From Streptococcus pseudopneumoniae (GTDB lineage Bacteria; Bacillota; Bacilli; Lactobacillales; Streptococcaceae), in the NCBI RefSeq assembly GCF_001074565.1, contig NZ_JUQX01000045.1, positions 79,246 through 143,245 on the forward strand: DNA of 64,000 bases. The letters run 5' to 3'. The notes beneath the pieces were generated by a model. It was not told the DNA's origin. It saw nothing but the letters and a program-made list of their open reading frames with translations, and ran no database searches. The translations under genes were made by a program, and so were the position numbers. Below are positions 56,506 to 64,000 of this stretch, piece after piece. The number at the start of each line of letters is the position of its first letter. Position 1 is the stretch's first letter.

Positions 56506-58185
56506 TTATTCTTCATCTGGTGTGAGGATCATCGGGATGATAATCGGTTCACGTTCTGTATTTTCATAGAGGAAGGGGCGAATGGCGTTGACAATGGCAC
56601 CATTGACAGATTGTACGCTAGCATCCTTATTTTTTAGTGCGATACGAATAGCGTTGAAGAGGATGCGCTGACTTTGGCGAATCAAGTCTCCAGACTCTCT
56701 CATGTAGACAAAGCCTCGGCTGAGGATGTCTGGGCCAGACAGAATCATCTGCGATTTAAAGTCAACAGTTGCGACTGCTAGAACGACACCGTCTTCAGAT
56801 AAATCACGACGATCTTTGAGGACAGCAGCGCCGATTTCACCGATACGATTTCCATCGACATAGATGTCTTGGGCATTGAAGTGACCTGCGATACGGGCTG
56901 AGTTAGCAGTAAGAGCAAGCACATCACCATTGCTCATGATAAAGATATTGTCCTTCTCGACACCCGTATCCACCGCTAGTCCAGCGTGGACTTTCTGCAT
57001 ACGATATTCACCGTGGACAGGCATGAAGTATTTCGGCTTAATCAAGCGGAGCATGAGTTTTTGCTCTTGCTGACCACCGTGTCCAGATGTATGGATATTG
57101 TTCACTTTACCGTGGATAACTTCGACACCAGCTTCAGAAATAGTGTTAATCAATTTGTTGACGCTAGTGGTATTTCCAGGGATTGGGCTAGAAGAGAAGA
57201 TAACAGTATCGCCGGGTTGGAGTTGCACCTGACGGTGGGTTCCATTGGCGATACGAGAGAGGGCTGCCATCGGCTCACCCTGACTACCTGTACAGAGTAT
57301 GAGAATCTCGCCTGCAGGGTAGTCTTTGATTTCATTTGGCTCGATAAAGGTTCCCTTAGGAGCTTTGATGTAGCCAAGCTCGATCCCGTTGACAATGGCC
57401 TTTTCCATAGAACGACCAAAGACCGCAATCTTGCGTCCAGTCTTAACAGCAGCATCTGTTGCTTGCTGGAGACGGAAGATATTTGAGGCAAAGGATGCAA
57501 AGATGATACGACCTTCGATGCCTTGGATAATCTTCATGATGGACTGGCCAACGACTTTTTCAGAGTTGGTAAAGGTTGGTACTTCCGCATTTGTCGAGTC
57601 AGAGAGGAGACAGAGCACGCCTTCTTCCCCAAGGGCAGCCATACGGTGCAAGTCCGCTGGTTCACCAACTGGAGTGAAGTCGAACTTGAAGTCACCCGTA
57701 CAGACGATTTTTCCTTGAGGAGTATGGATGACAATCCCCAAAGGCTCTGGAATGGAGTGAGTGGTTCTAAAGAAAGTTGCCTTGAGATTTTTAAAGGTTA
57801 ACTCAGTGTTATGGTTGATTTCGTAAAGTTTGGCGTTGCGCAAGAGGCCGTGTTCTTCGAGTTTTCCACGGATCAAAGCTAGGGCAAGCGGTCCAGCGTA
57901 GATAGGGACATTTGCTTGTTTGAGAAGGAAAGGAATCCCACCGATGTGGTCCTCGTGTCCGTGTGTGATCAAAACAGCCTTGACGCGGTCAATATTGTCT
58001 ACGATGTAAGAGTAGTCGGGGATAACATAGTCGATACCCAGCAAGTCATCTTCTGGGAATTTAATCCCAGCATCGACGATGATAATCTCGTCTTGGTATT
58101 CAATTCCGTATGTGTTTTTCCCGATTTCTCCCAGACCACCGATGGCAAAAACGCCGACTTCTTCAGGTTTAAGAGTATAGGCCAT
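56506..58185 (-). CDS. rnjA: Ribonuclease J1
   Basis: A 559-residue metallo-beta-lactamase-fold RNase with endo- and 5'-exonuclease activity in mRNA decay. The metal motif is [10 protein letters not shown] (about 73-82), and the beta-CASP segment [11 protein letters not shown] plus PVHGEYRMQ is in place. It follows rpoY by one base, the common Firmicute arrangement. Full length. Confidence 0.96.
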   Translation of the reverse strand: MAYTLKPEEVGVFAIGGLGEIGKNTYGIEYQDEIIIVDAGIKFPEDDLLGIDYVIPDYSYIVDNIDRVKAVLITHGHEDHIGGIPFLLKQANVPIYAGPLALALIRGKLEEHGLLRNAKLYEINHNTELTFKNLKATFFRTTHSIPEPLGIVIHTPQGKIVCTGDFKFDFTPVGEPADLHRMAALGEEGVLCLLSDSTNAEVPTFTNSEKVVGQSIMKIIQGIEGRIIFASFASNIFRLQQATDAAVKTGRKIAVFGRSMEKAIVNGIELGYIKAPKGTFIEPNEIKDYPAGEILILCTGSQGEPMAALSRIANGTHRQVQLQPGDTVIFSSSPIPGNTTSVNKLINTISEAGVEVIHGKVNNIHTSGHGGQQEQKLMLRLIKPKYFMPVHGEYRMQKVHAGLAVDTGVEKDNIFIMSNGDVLALTANSARIAGHFNAQDIYVDGNRIGEIGAAVLKDRRDLSEDGVVLAVATVDFKSQMILSGPDILSRGFVYMRESGDLIRQSQRILFNAIRIALKNKDASVQSVNGAIVNAIRPFLYENTEREPIIIPMILTPDEE

Positions 58186-58186
58186 A

Positions 58187-58420
58187 TTAGAACTCCGTGA
58201 TTTCGAAGACGCCAGTTTCTTTTTCGTAATCTAGCAATTTGTCAGACAAGAGTTCGATATACTCGATGTTGTACTCTGGGCGGTTTTCTTCGACAAGTTG
58301 GCGAGCAGCGATACGGCCCTCAAGTTCTGAGCTGGCATCGATGTCTAGGTAAAGTGAGCGTGTTGTTTCACGACGTGGGCTACGTTCTTTTGTTTCTTGA
58401 TAAAAAACTTTGTAAATCAT
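58187..58420 (-). CDS. rpoY: RNA polymerase epsilon subunit
   Basis: A 77-residue small RNA polymerase-associated subunit (DUF1447) that starts [18 protein letters not shown]. It is first gene of the rpoY-rnjA operon; AAAGGAACTAT precedes the ATG. Confidence 0.94.
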   Translation of the reverse strand: MIYKVFYQETKERSPRRETTRSLYLDIDASSELEGRIAARQLVEENRPEYNIEYIELLSDKLLDYEKETGVFEITEF

Positions 58421-58709
58421 ATAGTTCCTTTCTATTTACAGGTCAGCTTATTCCAAACTTTTAGCAGAGATTTGCTTGATTTCATTCCATTTTGTGTCTA
58501 GATTGACCTTGATTCGTTACAATTATTTCAATTATACCACAAAATGAAAAATTAGTAAAAGACGGAAATGGAGAAAGTCGGGAGGGGAAGAAGGAGCAAA
58601 AAGACAGGTAGGATTTGGTCGGAGAGTACTTAGGTGTTATAATAGAAAGAGAAAGGGAAGTTTATGGATGGGAATATTCCCTATAGCTTTTAAACAAGGA
58701 GGATTAAGG

Positions 58710-58925
58710 ATGTTTAGTTTGTTTGAATTTGCAGTAGGGGGTCGCCTCTTGGTGTTTATAGTTTTTGTAGCCTGTGTATATGGTGGAAATCTTATTTTTA
58801 CGTATCTAGAACACCGCAAAACAAAATTCCTTTGGAAGCTTGCTTTTGTGACACTCTATTCAATTTTTCTCCTTCTTGTCACCTATGTTGTCTGGCTCGT
58901 TTTTCATTTTGGTTTAAATGTTTGA
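58710..58925 (+). CDS. 71-residue membrane protein
   Basis: An unrecognised small protein starting MFSLFEFAVGGRLLVF, with two hydrophobic helices (about 10-29 and 43-66) separated by a basic loop (LEHRKTKF). ATG 58710 follows a perfect AAGGAGGATTAAGG; an in-frame ATG at 58668 has none. It lies tail to tail with the cib operon, separated by a terminator. Confidence 0.7.
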   Translation: MFSLFEFAVGGRLLVFIVFVACVYGGNLIFTYLEHRKTKFLWKLAFVTLYSIFLLLVTYVVWLVFHFGLNV

Positions 58926-58955
58926 GCTCAATTATTCATCTAAATAAACAGATAC

Positions 58956-59004
58956 GAAAAGTCCACCTCGTCTTGATAGATGGGGCGGATTTTTCTATTT
59001 TTAG
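58956..59004 (+). terminator. Terminator of the 71-residue protein gene
   Basis: An AAAGTCCACC / GGGCGGATTTTT stem (G-U pairs and one mismatch) followed by a T-rich tract. Confidence 0.65.
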
Positions 59005-59201
59005 GTGCTATCTTTATTGTTATGACGATGATTTCTAACGTCGAGAATCGAGTTAAAACATAAAAAGAAAATAATGCAAACAGATAAATCAATTGGTAAG
59101 GGGATTCTGGTTATGTTTAAATCATTGAAAATGCTGAGAAAACTGTAAGAGATGAAGAGAATAAAATTTACCCTTCTAAAAATGTGTCTTTTATCTAACA
59201 T
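59001..59201 (-). CDS. cibC: Cib bacteriocin immunity protein CibC
   Basis: A 66-residue membrane protein (MLDKRHIFRRVNFILFISYSF..) with two hydrophobic helices, encoded three bases after cibB in the same operon. Position, size and topology match CibC, which protects competent cells from their own CibAB (established for pneumococcus). GGATAAGTC is a modest Shine-Dalgarno within the end of cibB. Confidence 0.75.
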   Translation of the reverse strand: MLDKRHIFRRVNFILFISYSFLSIFNDLNITRIPLPIDLSVCIIFFLCFNSILDVRNHRHNNKDST

Positions 59202-59204
59202 GAC

Positions 59205-59348
59205 TTATCCAAATTTCTTACGAAGATCTTTCCCGATAGTGTAAGCAGCCATAAATAAAGCTATACCAACACCTACACCAAAACCACCCTTGATTCCTTG
59301 CAATTCTTTATTAGAAATTGAACAATACTGATCCAAACCTTTCATCAT
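59205..59348 (-). CDS. cibB: Two-peptide bacteriocin component CibB
   Basis: A 47-residue precursor: a double-glycine leader (MMKGLDQYCSISNKELQGIKGG, 22 residues) and a mature part of about 25 residues starting FGVGVGIALFMAAY, with a GxxxG-type motif, and ending DLRKKFG. TAGGAGG precedes an ATG pair. It lies between cibA and cibC, matching pneumococcal SP_0124. It should be exported by ComAB or BlpAB encoded elsewhere. Confidence 0.82.
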   Translation of the reverse strand: MMKGLDQYCSISNKELQGIKGGFGVGVGIALFMAAYTIGKDLRKKFG

Positions 59349-59349
59349 A

Positions 59350-59532
59350 CTAACCTCCTAAAAAATAACCAGCTGCCAAACCAGACCCTACAAGTGCTGT
59401 CCCGCCTGCAATAGCTTTCCAAGATACTGCTACTCCAAAGATAACTAAGGGAGCGAGACCACCATCAATATCTGATAATTCATTTTCAGATAACGATAAA
59501 AATTGATTGTCAAGAACGTCAAAATTTGTCAT
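59350..59532 (-). CDS. cibA: Two-peptide bacteriocin component CibA
   Basis: A 60-residue precursor: leader MTNFDVLDNQFLSLSENELS plus DIDGG, then a mature peptide of 35 residues (LAPLVIFGVAVSWKAIAGG...) with GxxxG motifs, a class IIb bacteriocin. In pneumococcus CibAB is made by competent cells and lyses non-competent siblings on contact. It is first in cibABC, with AGGAGG before the ATG and a ComX-type box upstream. Confidence 0.85.
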   Translation of the reverse strand: MTNFDVLDNQFLSLSENELSDIDGGLAPLVIFGVAVSWKAIAGGTALVGSGLAAGYFLGG

Positions 59533-59565
59533 TGAACTTTCCTCCTTTTTTCTTGTTCACTTATA

Positions 59566-59573
59566 TATTCGGA
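59566..59573 (-). promoter_or_regulatory. ComX (cin/com) box of the cib operon
   Basis: TCCGAATA on the minus strand, 34 bases upstream of the cibA ATG. It differs at one base from the TACGAATA box read by the competence sigma factor SigX/ComX, and no ordinary -35 is present. Confidence 0.75.
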
Positions 59574-59607
59574 AAAGATAGAAAAAAGCTAGAACTTTTT
59601 TGATTTT

Positions 59608-59647
59608 TTTGCCACCCTCTTTGTCTAAGTGGCAGGTTTTTTTGTTT
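59608..59647 (+). terminator. Terminator upstream of tsaB
   Basis: Stem TGCCAC / GTGGCA followed by GG and seven T. It shields tsaB from rightward readthrough across the cib region. Confidence 0.8.
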
Positions 59648-59719
59648 GGGGCAAAGAAAATTCCCATGCGTCAGCTTTTGTAGTATAATAGTAAACAGAC
59701 AAAAAGATAGGAGTGTGTT

Positions 59720-60403
59720 ATGAAAGTATTAGCTTTTGATACGTCTAGCAAGGCTCTTTCTCTCGCTATTTTAGAGGATAAGCAGGTTCTTGCCGAGACC
59801 ATAATCAATATCAAGAAAAATCACAGTATTACCCTCATGCCTGCCATTGATTTTTTGATGGCAAGTTTGGATTGGACACCTAAGGATTTGGATCGAATCG
59901 TGGTCGCTGAAGGGCCAGGTAGCTACACGGGCTTGCGAATTGCGGTAGCAACTGCCAAGACCTTGGCTCATACCCTGAACATCGAGTTAGTTGGCATGTC
60001 TAGCCTCTTGGCTTTGGTACCACGCCAACAAGAAGGCTTACTTGTTCCCCTGATGGATGCACGTCGCAACAATGTTTACGCAGGGTTTTATGAAAAAGCC
60101 CAATCAGTCTTTCCAGAAGCCCACTTGTCATTTGCGGAAGTTTTGGAGCAAGTCAAAGATACCGAACAGGTGACCTTTGTCGGAGAAGTTGGAGCCTTTG
60201 TGGAACAAATTGAAGAACAGTTGCCACAAGCCAACTACCAAGAAACTTTTCCAAATGCAGCTAATCTAGCTCTTTGGGCCTGGGATAAGGAAGCAGATTC
60301 TTTACATGACTTTGTACCTAACTACCTCAAACGTGTTGAGGCTGAGGAAAATTGGCTTAAGAACCACACCGAGTCTGGGGAGTCCTACATTAAACGCCTA
60401 TGA
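59720..60403 (+). CDS. tsaB: tRNA t6A synthesis protein TsaB
   Basis: A 227-residue inactive ASKHA-fold partner of TsaD in making N6-threonylcarbamoyladenosine on tRNA. It begins MKVLAFDTSSKALSLAI and contains GPGSYTGLRIAVATAK (about 69-84). It overlaps rimI by four bases (ATGA). Promoter TATAAT lies at about 59682. Confidence 0.95.
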   Translation: MKVLAFDTSSKALSLAILEDKQVLAETIINIKKNHSITLMPAIDFLMASLDWTPKDLDRIVVAEGPGSYTGLRIAVATAKTLAHTLNIELVGMSSLLALVPRQQEGLLVPLMDARRNNVYAGFYEKAQSVFPEAHLSFAEVLEQVKDTEQVTFVGEVGAFVEQIEEQLPQANYQETFPNAANLALWAWDKEADSLHDFVPNYLKRVEAEENWLKNHTESGESYIKRL

Positions 60404-60837
60404 TAGAGATTAAACGAATCCAACTGCAACCTGACTTGGCTCAAGCTATCTATGCTGTTATGGTAGATGTTTATTCAGTCAGTCCTTGGACTTTGGAGCA
60501 AATCCAAGCAGACCTGTCCCAAGACCAGACTTGGTATGCTCTGGCTTATGATGGAGCAGAATTGATTGGATTTCTAGCCGTTCAGGAGAATCTCTTTGAA
60601 GCAGAAGTCCTACAAATCGCTGTCAAAGCAGCCTATCAAGGGCAGGGAATTGCGTCAGCCTTGTTTGCAACATTGCCGACGGATAAGGAAATTTTCCTCG
60701 AAGTTAGAAAATCAAATCATCAAGCGCAAGCATTTTACAAGAAAGAAAAGATGGCGGTTATCGCTGAGCGAAAGGCCTACTACCATGGCCCAGTCGAGGA
60801 CGCCATTATCATGAAGAGAGAAGTAGATGAAGGATAG
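60400..60837 (+). CDS. rimI: Ribosomal protein S18-alanine N-acetyltransferase
   Basis: A 145-residue GNAT acetyltransferase with the acetyl-CoA loop [15 protein letters not shown] (about 75-89) and a C-terminal [12 protein letters not shown]. It lies between tsaB and tsaD, the standard arrangement, overlapping both. Confidence 0.92.
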   Translation: MIEIKRIQLQPDLAQAIYAVMVDVYSVSPWTLEQIQADLSQDQTWYALAYDGAELIGFLAVQENLFEAEVLQIAVKAAYQGQGIASALFATLPTDKEIFLEVRKSNHQAQAFYKKEKMAVIAERKAYYHGPVEDAIIMKREVDEG

Positions 60838-61837
60838 ATATATTTTAGCATTTGAAACATCCTGTGATGAGACTAGTGTCGCCGTCTTAAAAAACGACGA
60901 CCAGCTCTTGTCCAATGTCATTGCGAGTCAAATTGAGAGCCACAAACGTTTTGGGGGCGTAGTGCCAGAAGTAGCTAGCCGTCACCATGTCGAGGTCATT
61001 ACAGCCTGTATCGAGGAGGCTCTGGCAGAAGCAGGAATTACCGAAGAGGACGTGACAGCTGTGGCGGTTACCTATGGACCTGGCTTGGTCGGAGCCTTAC
61101 TAGTTGGTTTGTCAGCTGCTAAGGCCTTTGCTTGGGCACATGGACTTCCACTGATTCCCGTTAACCACATGGCTGGCCACCTCATGGCCGCTCAGAGCGT
61201 GGAGCCTTTGGACTTTCCCTTGCTAGCCCTCTTGGTCAGTGGTGGTCACACAGAGTTGGTCTATGTGTCAGAGGCTGGGGATTACAAGATTGTTGGGGAG
61301 ACACGAGACGATGCAGTTGGGGAGGCCTATGATAAGGTTGGCCGTGTCATGGGATTGACCTATCCAGCAGGTCGCGAAATTGACGAGCTAGCCCATCAGG
61401 GGCAGGATGTTTATGACTTTCCTCGTGCCATGATCAAGGAAGACAATCTGGAGTTTTCATTCTCAGGTTTGAAGTCTGCCTTTATCAATCTTCACCACAA
61501 TGCTGAGCAAAAGGGAGAAAGCCTGTCTACAGAGGACTTGTGTGCTTCCTTCCAAGCAGCTGTCCTGGATATTCTCATGGCAAAGACCAAGAAAGCCTTA
61601 GAGAAATATCCTGTTAAAACCCTTGTTGTCGCAGGTGGTGTAGCAGCCAATAAAGGTCTCAGAGAACGCTTGGCAGCCGAAATCACAGATGTCAAGGTCA
61701 TCATTCCACCCCTGCGTCTCTGCGGAGACAATGCAGGCATGATTGCCTATGCCAGCGTCAGCGAGTGGAACAAAGAAAACTTTGCAGGCTTGGATCTCAA
61801 TGCCAAACCAAGTCTCGTCTTTGATACTATAGAATAA
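60827..61837 (+). CDS. tsaD: tRNA N6-threonylcarbamoyltransferase TsaD
   Basis: The 336-residue catalytic subunit of t6A synthesis. It starts [21 protein letters not shown]; the metal-binding HMAGH (about 112-116), SGGHTEL and [11 protein letters not shown] are intact. It overlaps rimI by eleven bases. A weak AGTCAGC/GGCTGGCT stem follows the stop. Confidence 0.96.
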   Translation: MKDRYILAFETSCDETSVAVLKNDDQLLSNVIASQIESHKRFGGVVPEVASRHHVEVITACIEEALAEAGITEEDVTAVAVTYGPGLVGALLVGLSAAKAFAWAHGLPLIPVNHMAGHLMAAQSVEPLDFPLLALLVSGGHTELVYVSEAGDYKIVGETRDDAVGEAYDKVGRVMGLTYPAGREIDELAHQGQDVYDFPRAMIKEDNLEFSFSGLKSAFINLHHNAEQKGESLSTEDLCASFQAAVLDILMAKTKKALEKYPVKTLVVAGGVAANKGLRERLAAEITDVKVIIPPLRLCGDNAGMIAYASVSEWNKENFAGLDLNAKPSLVFDTIE

Positions 61838-61941
61838 AGAGTCAGCTTTAGGCTGGCTTTGTTGTTCCTCTTAAATGTCAGAATATTTTGACAAATGATT
61901 GCAAATAATGATATAATATATAAAAAATAAGAGGTGGCAAG

Positions 61942-62805
61942 ATGATTGAGAGAATGGAATTGGGAGAATTTTACAAGGAATTGCGCTTGGCGAGAAAACT
62001 CAAGCAGTCAGATGTGGCTTGTGCTGGACTAACAGCATCCCAGCTATCCAAGTTTGAACTAGGGCAGTCTATGCTGTCTGCGGATAAGTTGATCCTAGCT
62101 ATCCAAGGGATAAATGTGACCTTCGATGAATTTGGGCATAAGCTCAACAACTATCAAGAATCTCCACATATGAAATTTGGTAGAAGGGTTGTGGATCGTT
62201 TTGCCCATCAAGATATAGAGGGCTTAGAGCAACTGTTGGAGGAAGTCGAGCAAGAACAGATGGCGCAGACCTATCGTCGCTTGAACGCTATTGTGATCAA
62301 AGATGCCATCCATTCACTGGATAAAAGCTACCCACTAGCAGAGGAGGATAGTGAGTTTTTAACCACTTATCTCTATGCTATCGAGTCTTGGACCTGGTTT
62401 GAACTCTATATCTTTTGCAATACCATGCCTTTCTTGAGCAATCAAGATCTAATCTTTTTATCTACCTCTTTGCTTGAAAAATCCAAGGAATTTAAAGAGT
62501 TAGTGCACAATCGATTGTATTTGAAAGGTGGCTATCTCAATATCATCTCAGAGCTCATGGAGCGCAAACTTTTCTCCTACATCCCAATCTTTGAAGCTGA
62601 GTTGGAGAGTATGCTCCGACCATACGATGTTTTTGAGAAATTACTGTGGCAATTTTTAAAGAAGATGAGCATTTTCCTTCAAACCAAGGGAAGCAATCAA
62701 AAAGAGATTGAACACTTTATCCAATCTCTGCAAATATTAGAAAATCCACAATTAACAGCTCTTTTTGAACTACGCTTACAGCAATACAAAGAAGTTATCG
62801 ATTAG
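61942..62805 (+). CDS. Rgg144-type quorum-sensing regulator
   Basis: A 287-residue Rgg/MutR regulator: HTH at about 9-45 (LARKLKQSDVACAGLTASQL) and an alpha-helical pheromone-binding C-terminal domain. It is followed by a convergent SHP pheromone gene and a double-glycine peptide gene, the layout of pneumococcal Rgg144-SHP144-VP1 (SP_0141 area). AGAGGTGGCAAG precedes the ATG. The last four codons overlap the antisense end of the pheromone gene. Confidence 0.88.
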   Translation: MIERMELGEFYKELRLARKLKQSDVACAGLTASQLSKFELGQSMLSADKLILAIQGINVTFDEFGHKLNNYQESPHMKFGRRVVDRFAHQDIEGLEQLLEEVEQEQMAQTYRRLNAIVIKDAIHSLDKSYPLAEEDSEFLTTYLYAIESWTWFELYIFCNTMPFLSNQDLIFLSTSLLEKSKEFKELVHNRLYLKGGYLNIISELMERKLFSYIPIFEAELESMLRPYDVFEKLLWQFLKKMSIFLQTKGSNQKEIEHFIQSLQILENPQLTALFELRLQQYKEVID

Positions 62806-62872
62806 TTAGAAATGGGAAAATGATAATAATCTCAGCAATGATTGTCGATAATGTTAAGACTTGTTTCTTCAT
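62795..62872 (-). CDS. 25-residue SHP144-type pheromone precursor
   Basis: A short gene, unannotated until now here, starting MKKQVLTLSTIIAE and ending PFLTNR. It has a Lys-rich start, an Ile-rich body and a Glu before the presumed mature peptide (EIIIIFPFLTNR region), the plan of short hydrophobic peptides processed by Eep and sensed by Rgg. Pneumococcal SHP144 ends similarly in IPFLTNL (from memory). TAGGAGGACACAAA precedes the ATG. A TATAAT (complement of 62902-62907) is upstream, and the 3' end overlaps the end of rgg. Confidence 0.82.
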   Translation of the reverse strand: MKKQVLTLSTIIAEIIIIFPFLTNR

Positions 62873-62901
62873 TTTGTGTCCTCCTATCTAATAGTAACCA
62901 T

Positions 62902-63011
62902 ATTATATCAGTGAAAGAGTCAATTCTATAAAAATCGCAAATGTGAAATTTCTATAAGAAAAAATATCAAATATGCGATTTTCTAAAATAAGACAATTTT
63001 CGTGTTATACT
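62902..63011. promoter_or_regulatory. Divergent shp/vp1 promoter region with Rgg-type inverted repeat
   Basis: Leftward -10 TATAAT (complement of 62902-62907) and rightward -10 TATACT (63006-63011), both lacking good -35 elements, as expected for activated promoters. Between them is a perfect 9-bp inverted repeat AAAATCGCA (62931-62939) / TGCGATTTT (62974-62982), symmetrically placed, the likely Rgg-SHP target. Confidence 0.7.
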
Positions 63012-63088
63012 GTCCTTGTAAGACATTTGAAGCAAATCCTAGGTCGCAGAAGTGGTTTACAAATAAAAATAGTTGAAGGAGTGTAAAT

Positions 63089-63292
63089 ATGTTGAATTTA
63101 CAATTTGCAGAAACAATGGAGTTAACAGAAATGGAGTTAGAGGCGGTTTACGGAGGAGACCTTGTGTATGCTGCTGTTATCCCAGGCGGTGGAGGCTGGG
63201 GAGGTTTCGGGACACCTTGGTCAATCACTAATTTCTGGCAGAAATATTTTAACGATAAACCTGACTCTGATTATGACCGCCGACGTTATTAA
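63089..63292 (+). CDS. VP1-type double-glycine peptide
   Basis: A 67-residue precursor: a double-glycine leader (MLNLQFAETMELTEMELEAV + YGG) and a mature part of about 44 residues with a Gly-rich stretch (IPGGGGWGGFGTPW) and a charged end (DSDYDRRRY). In pneumococcus the Rgg144-controlled VP1 peptide is a secreted signal promoting biofilm and virulence; here identity rests on locus and leader. GAAGGAG precedes the ATG. The CPBP protease gene follows after a weak hairpin. Confidence 0.82.
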   Translation: MLNLQFAETMELTEMELEAVYGGDLVYAAVIPGGGGWGGFGTPWSITNFWQKYFNDKPDSDYDRRRY

Positions 63293-63358
63293 TATCCAAA
63301 GCCCTTGCCTTTTCTTGGGTAGGGGCTGTCTTTATTTCATAGTATAGGAGAAAATAGA

Positions 63359-64000
63359 ATGAAAAAGATAATCTCACGTCACTACTTTATTATGGCTTTT
63401 CTACTAGTTATTGCTGACCAGAAGTTCAGTGGTCTAGTTTTACGCAGCAACCTTGTTACTGGTCTATCTGACTTTACCTATTATCTGTCGGATATGATGT
63501 TGAATTTTCTTGTGGTTTTATTTGCTCTTATTGCTATGATTTGGTCGGGAAAATGGCAAAAAATCAACAGTAGAAAGTTTAAAGGATCCTATCTTGTCTA
63601 TTCATTTTTAGCTCTGCTTGCTTTTGTTATTTGGAATTTCGTTACCTTTTTTCTTTTCCCACCTACTCGAAATGAAATTTCTTATCAACATGCTGCTCCT
63701 ACTTTTACAGGAGCTACGGCATTTTTAATGTATTTTTTCTATCCTGTAATTGCAGGTCCCATTTTTGAAGAGATAATTTATCGTGGGTTGGTGATGACCG
63801 CTCTGGAAAAAGGGAAGAAATGGGGACTGGATGTGCTCGGTTCGGCTGCTTTGTTTGGAATCTTGCACATTAGTAATCATGGTTGGGTTTTGACAGACTT
63901 TTTCTCATATATGGGTGGTGGTCTCATATTTGCAGTCTTATTTAGAGTGACAAAGTCCATTTATTGGCCTATTGGACTGCACATAGTCTACAATGGCATT
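63359..64000 (+). CDS. CPBP-family intramembrane metalloprotease, 5' part
   Basis: The first 214 codons of a polytopic CAAX/CPBP (Abi) protease; the gene runs off the window. The motif pairs FEEIIYRG and FGILHIS, plus a later GLHIVYN, are the catalytic set. It lies behind the VP1 gene, where such proteins often confer self-immunity to, or process, bacteriocin-like peptides. The ATG at 63359 follows ATAGGAGAAAAT. Confidence 0.88.
   Translation, partial: MKKIISRHYFIMAFLLVIADQKFSGLVLRSNLVTGLSDFTYYLSDMMLNFLVVLFALIAMIWSGKWQKINSRKFKGSYLVYSFLALLAFVIWNFVTFFLFPPTRNEISYQHAAPTFTGATAFLMYFFYPVIAGPIFEEIIYRGLVMTALEKGKKWGLDVLGSAALFGILHISNHGWVLTDFFSYMGGGLIFAVLFRVTKSIYWPIGLHIVYNGI

Overview
The window reads as a chromosome segment of a Mitis-group oral Streptococcus (S. 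mitis / S. oralis type). Evidence: a near colinear set of pneumococcus-like loci, BOX intergenic repeats, competence-induced Cib bacteriocins, a SHP144-type Rgg/peptide system, an LPxTG-anchored nucleotidase and an arginine deiminase operon. References to pneumococcal TIGR4 order (SP_ numbers) are from memory, not from a search. I see no rRNA, tRNA or CRISPR array.

Layout. 1-2.9 kb: the left end of a Tn916-family conjugative element (orf20 to orf23, oriT, Int-binding repeats), ending just upstream of the promoter of a cell-wall-anchored 5'-nucleotidase (3.0-5.0 kb). 5.1-8.7 kb: the zinc operon adcRCBA with an AdcR box over its promoter. 8.7-15.3 kb: the arginine deiminase operon arcABCDT, transcribed leftward from a promoter with a CcpA (cre) site. 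15.3-30.8 kb: host N-glycan degradation, comprising a frameshifted GH29 fucosidase, GH92, GH125 and GH38 mannosidases, a ROK kinase, a GH20 hexosaminidase and a CcpA-controlled importer of the Ngt type. 31-45.6 kb: housekeeping and accessory genes (OFA-type MFS, TrhO, a PadR envelope operon, MFS, GT2, CapD-like dehydratase, HAD phosphatase, serine dehydratase, LysM protein).

45.6-52.6 kb is the most novel-looking region: an Rgg regulator, an unannotated 25-residue peptide gene with a WGW motif, a lactococcin-972-type bacteriocin with its membrane protein and ABC ATPase, then a run of small unrecognised membrane proteins including two paralogues. A 17-bp direct repeat sits upstream of both rgg and the peptide gene, a plausible Rgg box. 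52.7-61.8 kb: mnmA, NUDIX, mnmG, rnjA, rpoY, the cibABC bacteriocin operon behind a ComX-type box, and tsaB-rimI-tsaD. 61.9-64 kb: a second Rgg with a convergent 25-residue SHP pheromone gene, a double-glycine VP1-type peptide and a truncated CPBP protease gene.

Together the left half handles metal, arginine and host-glycan use under AdcR and CcpA. The right half carries peptide-signalling and bacteriocin modules under Rgg and ComX. The meeting of SP_2141-like and SP_0090-like genes near 27 kb, with a BOX element at the seam, suggests an inversion across the replication origin relative to the pneumococcus.
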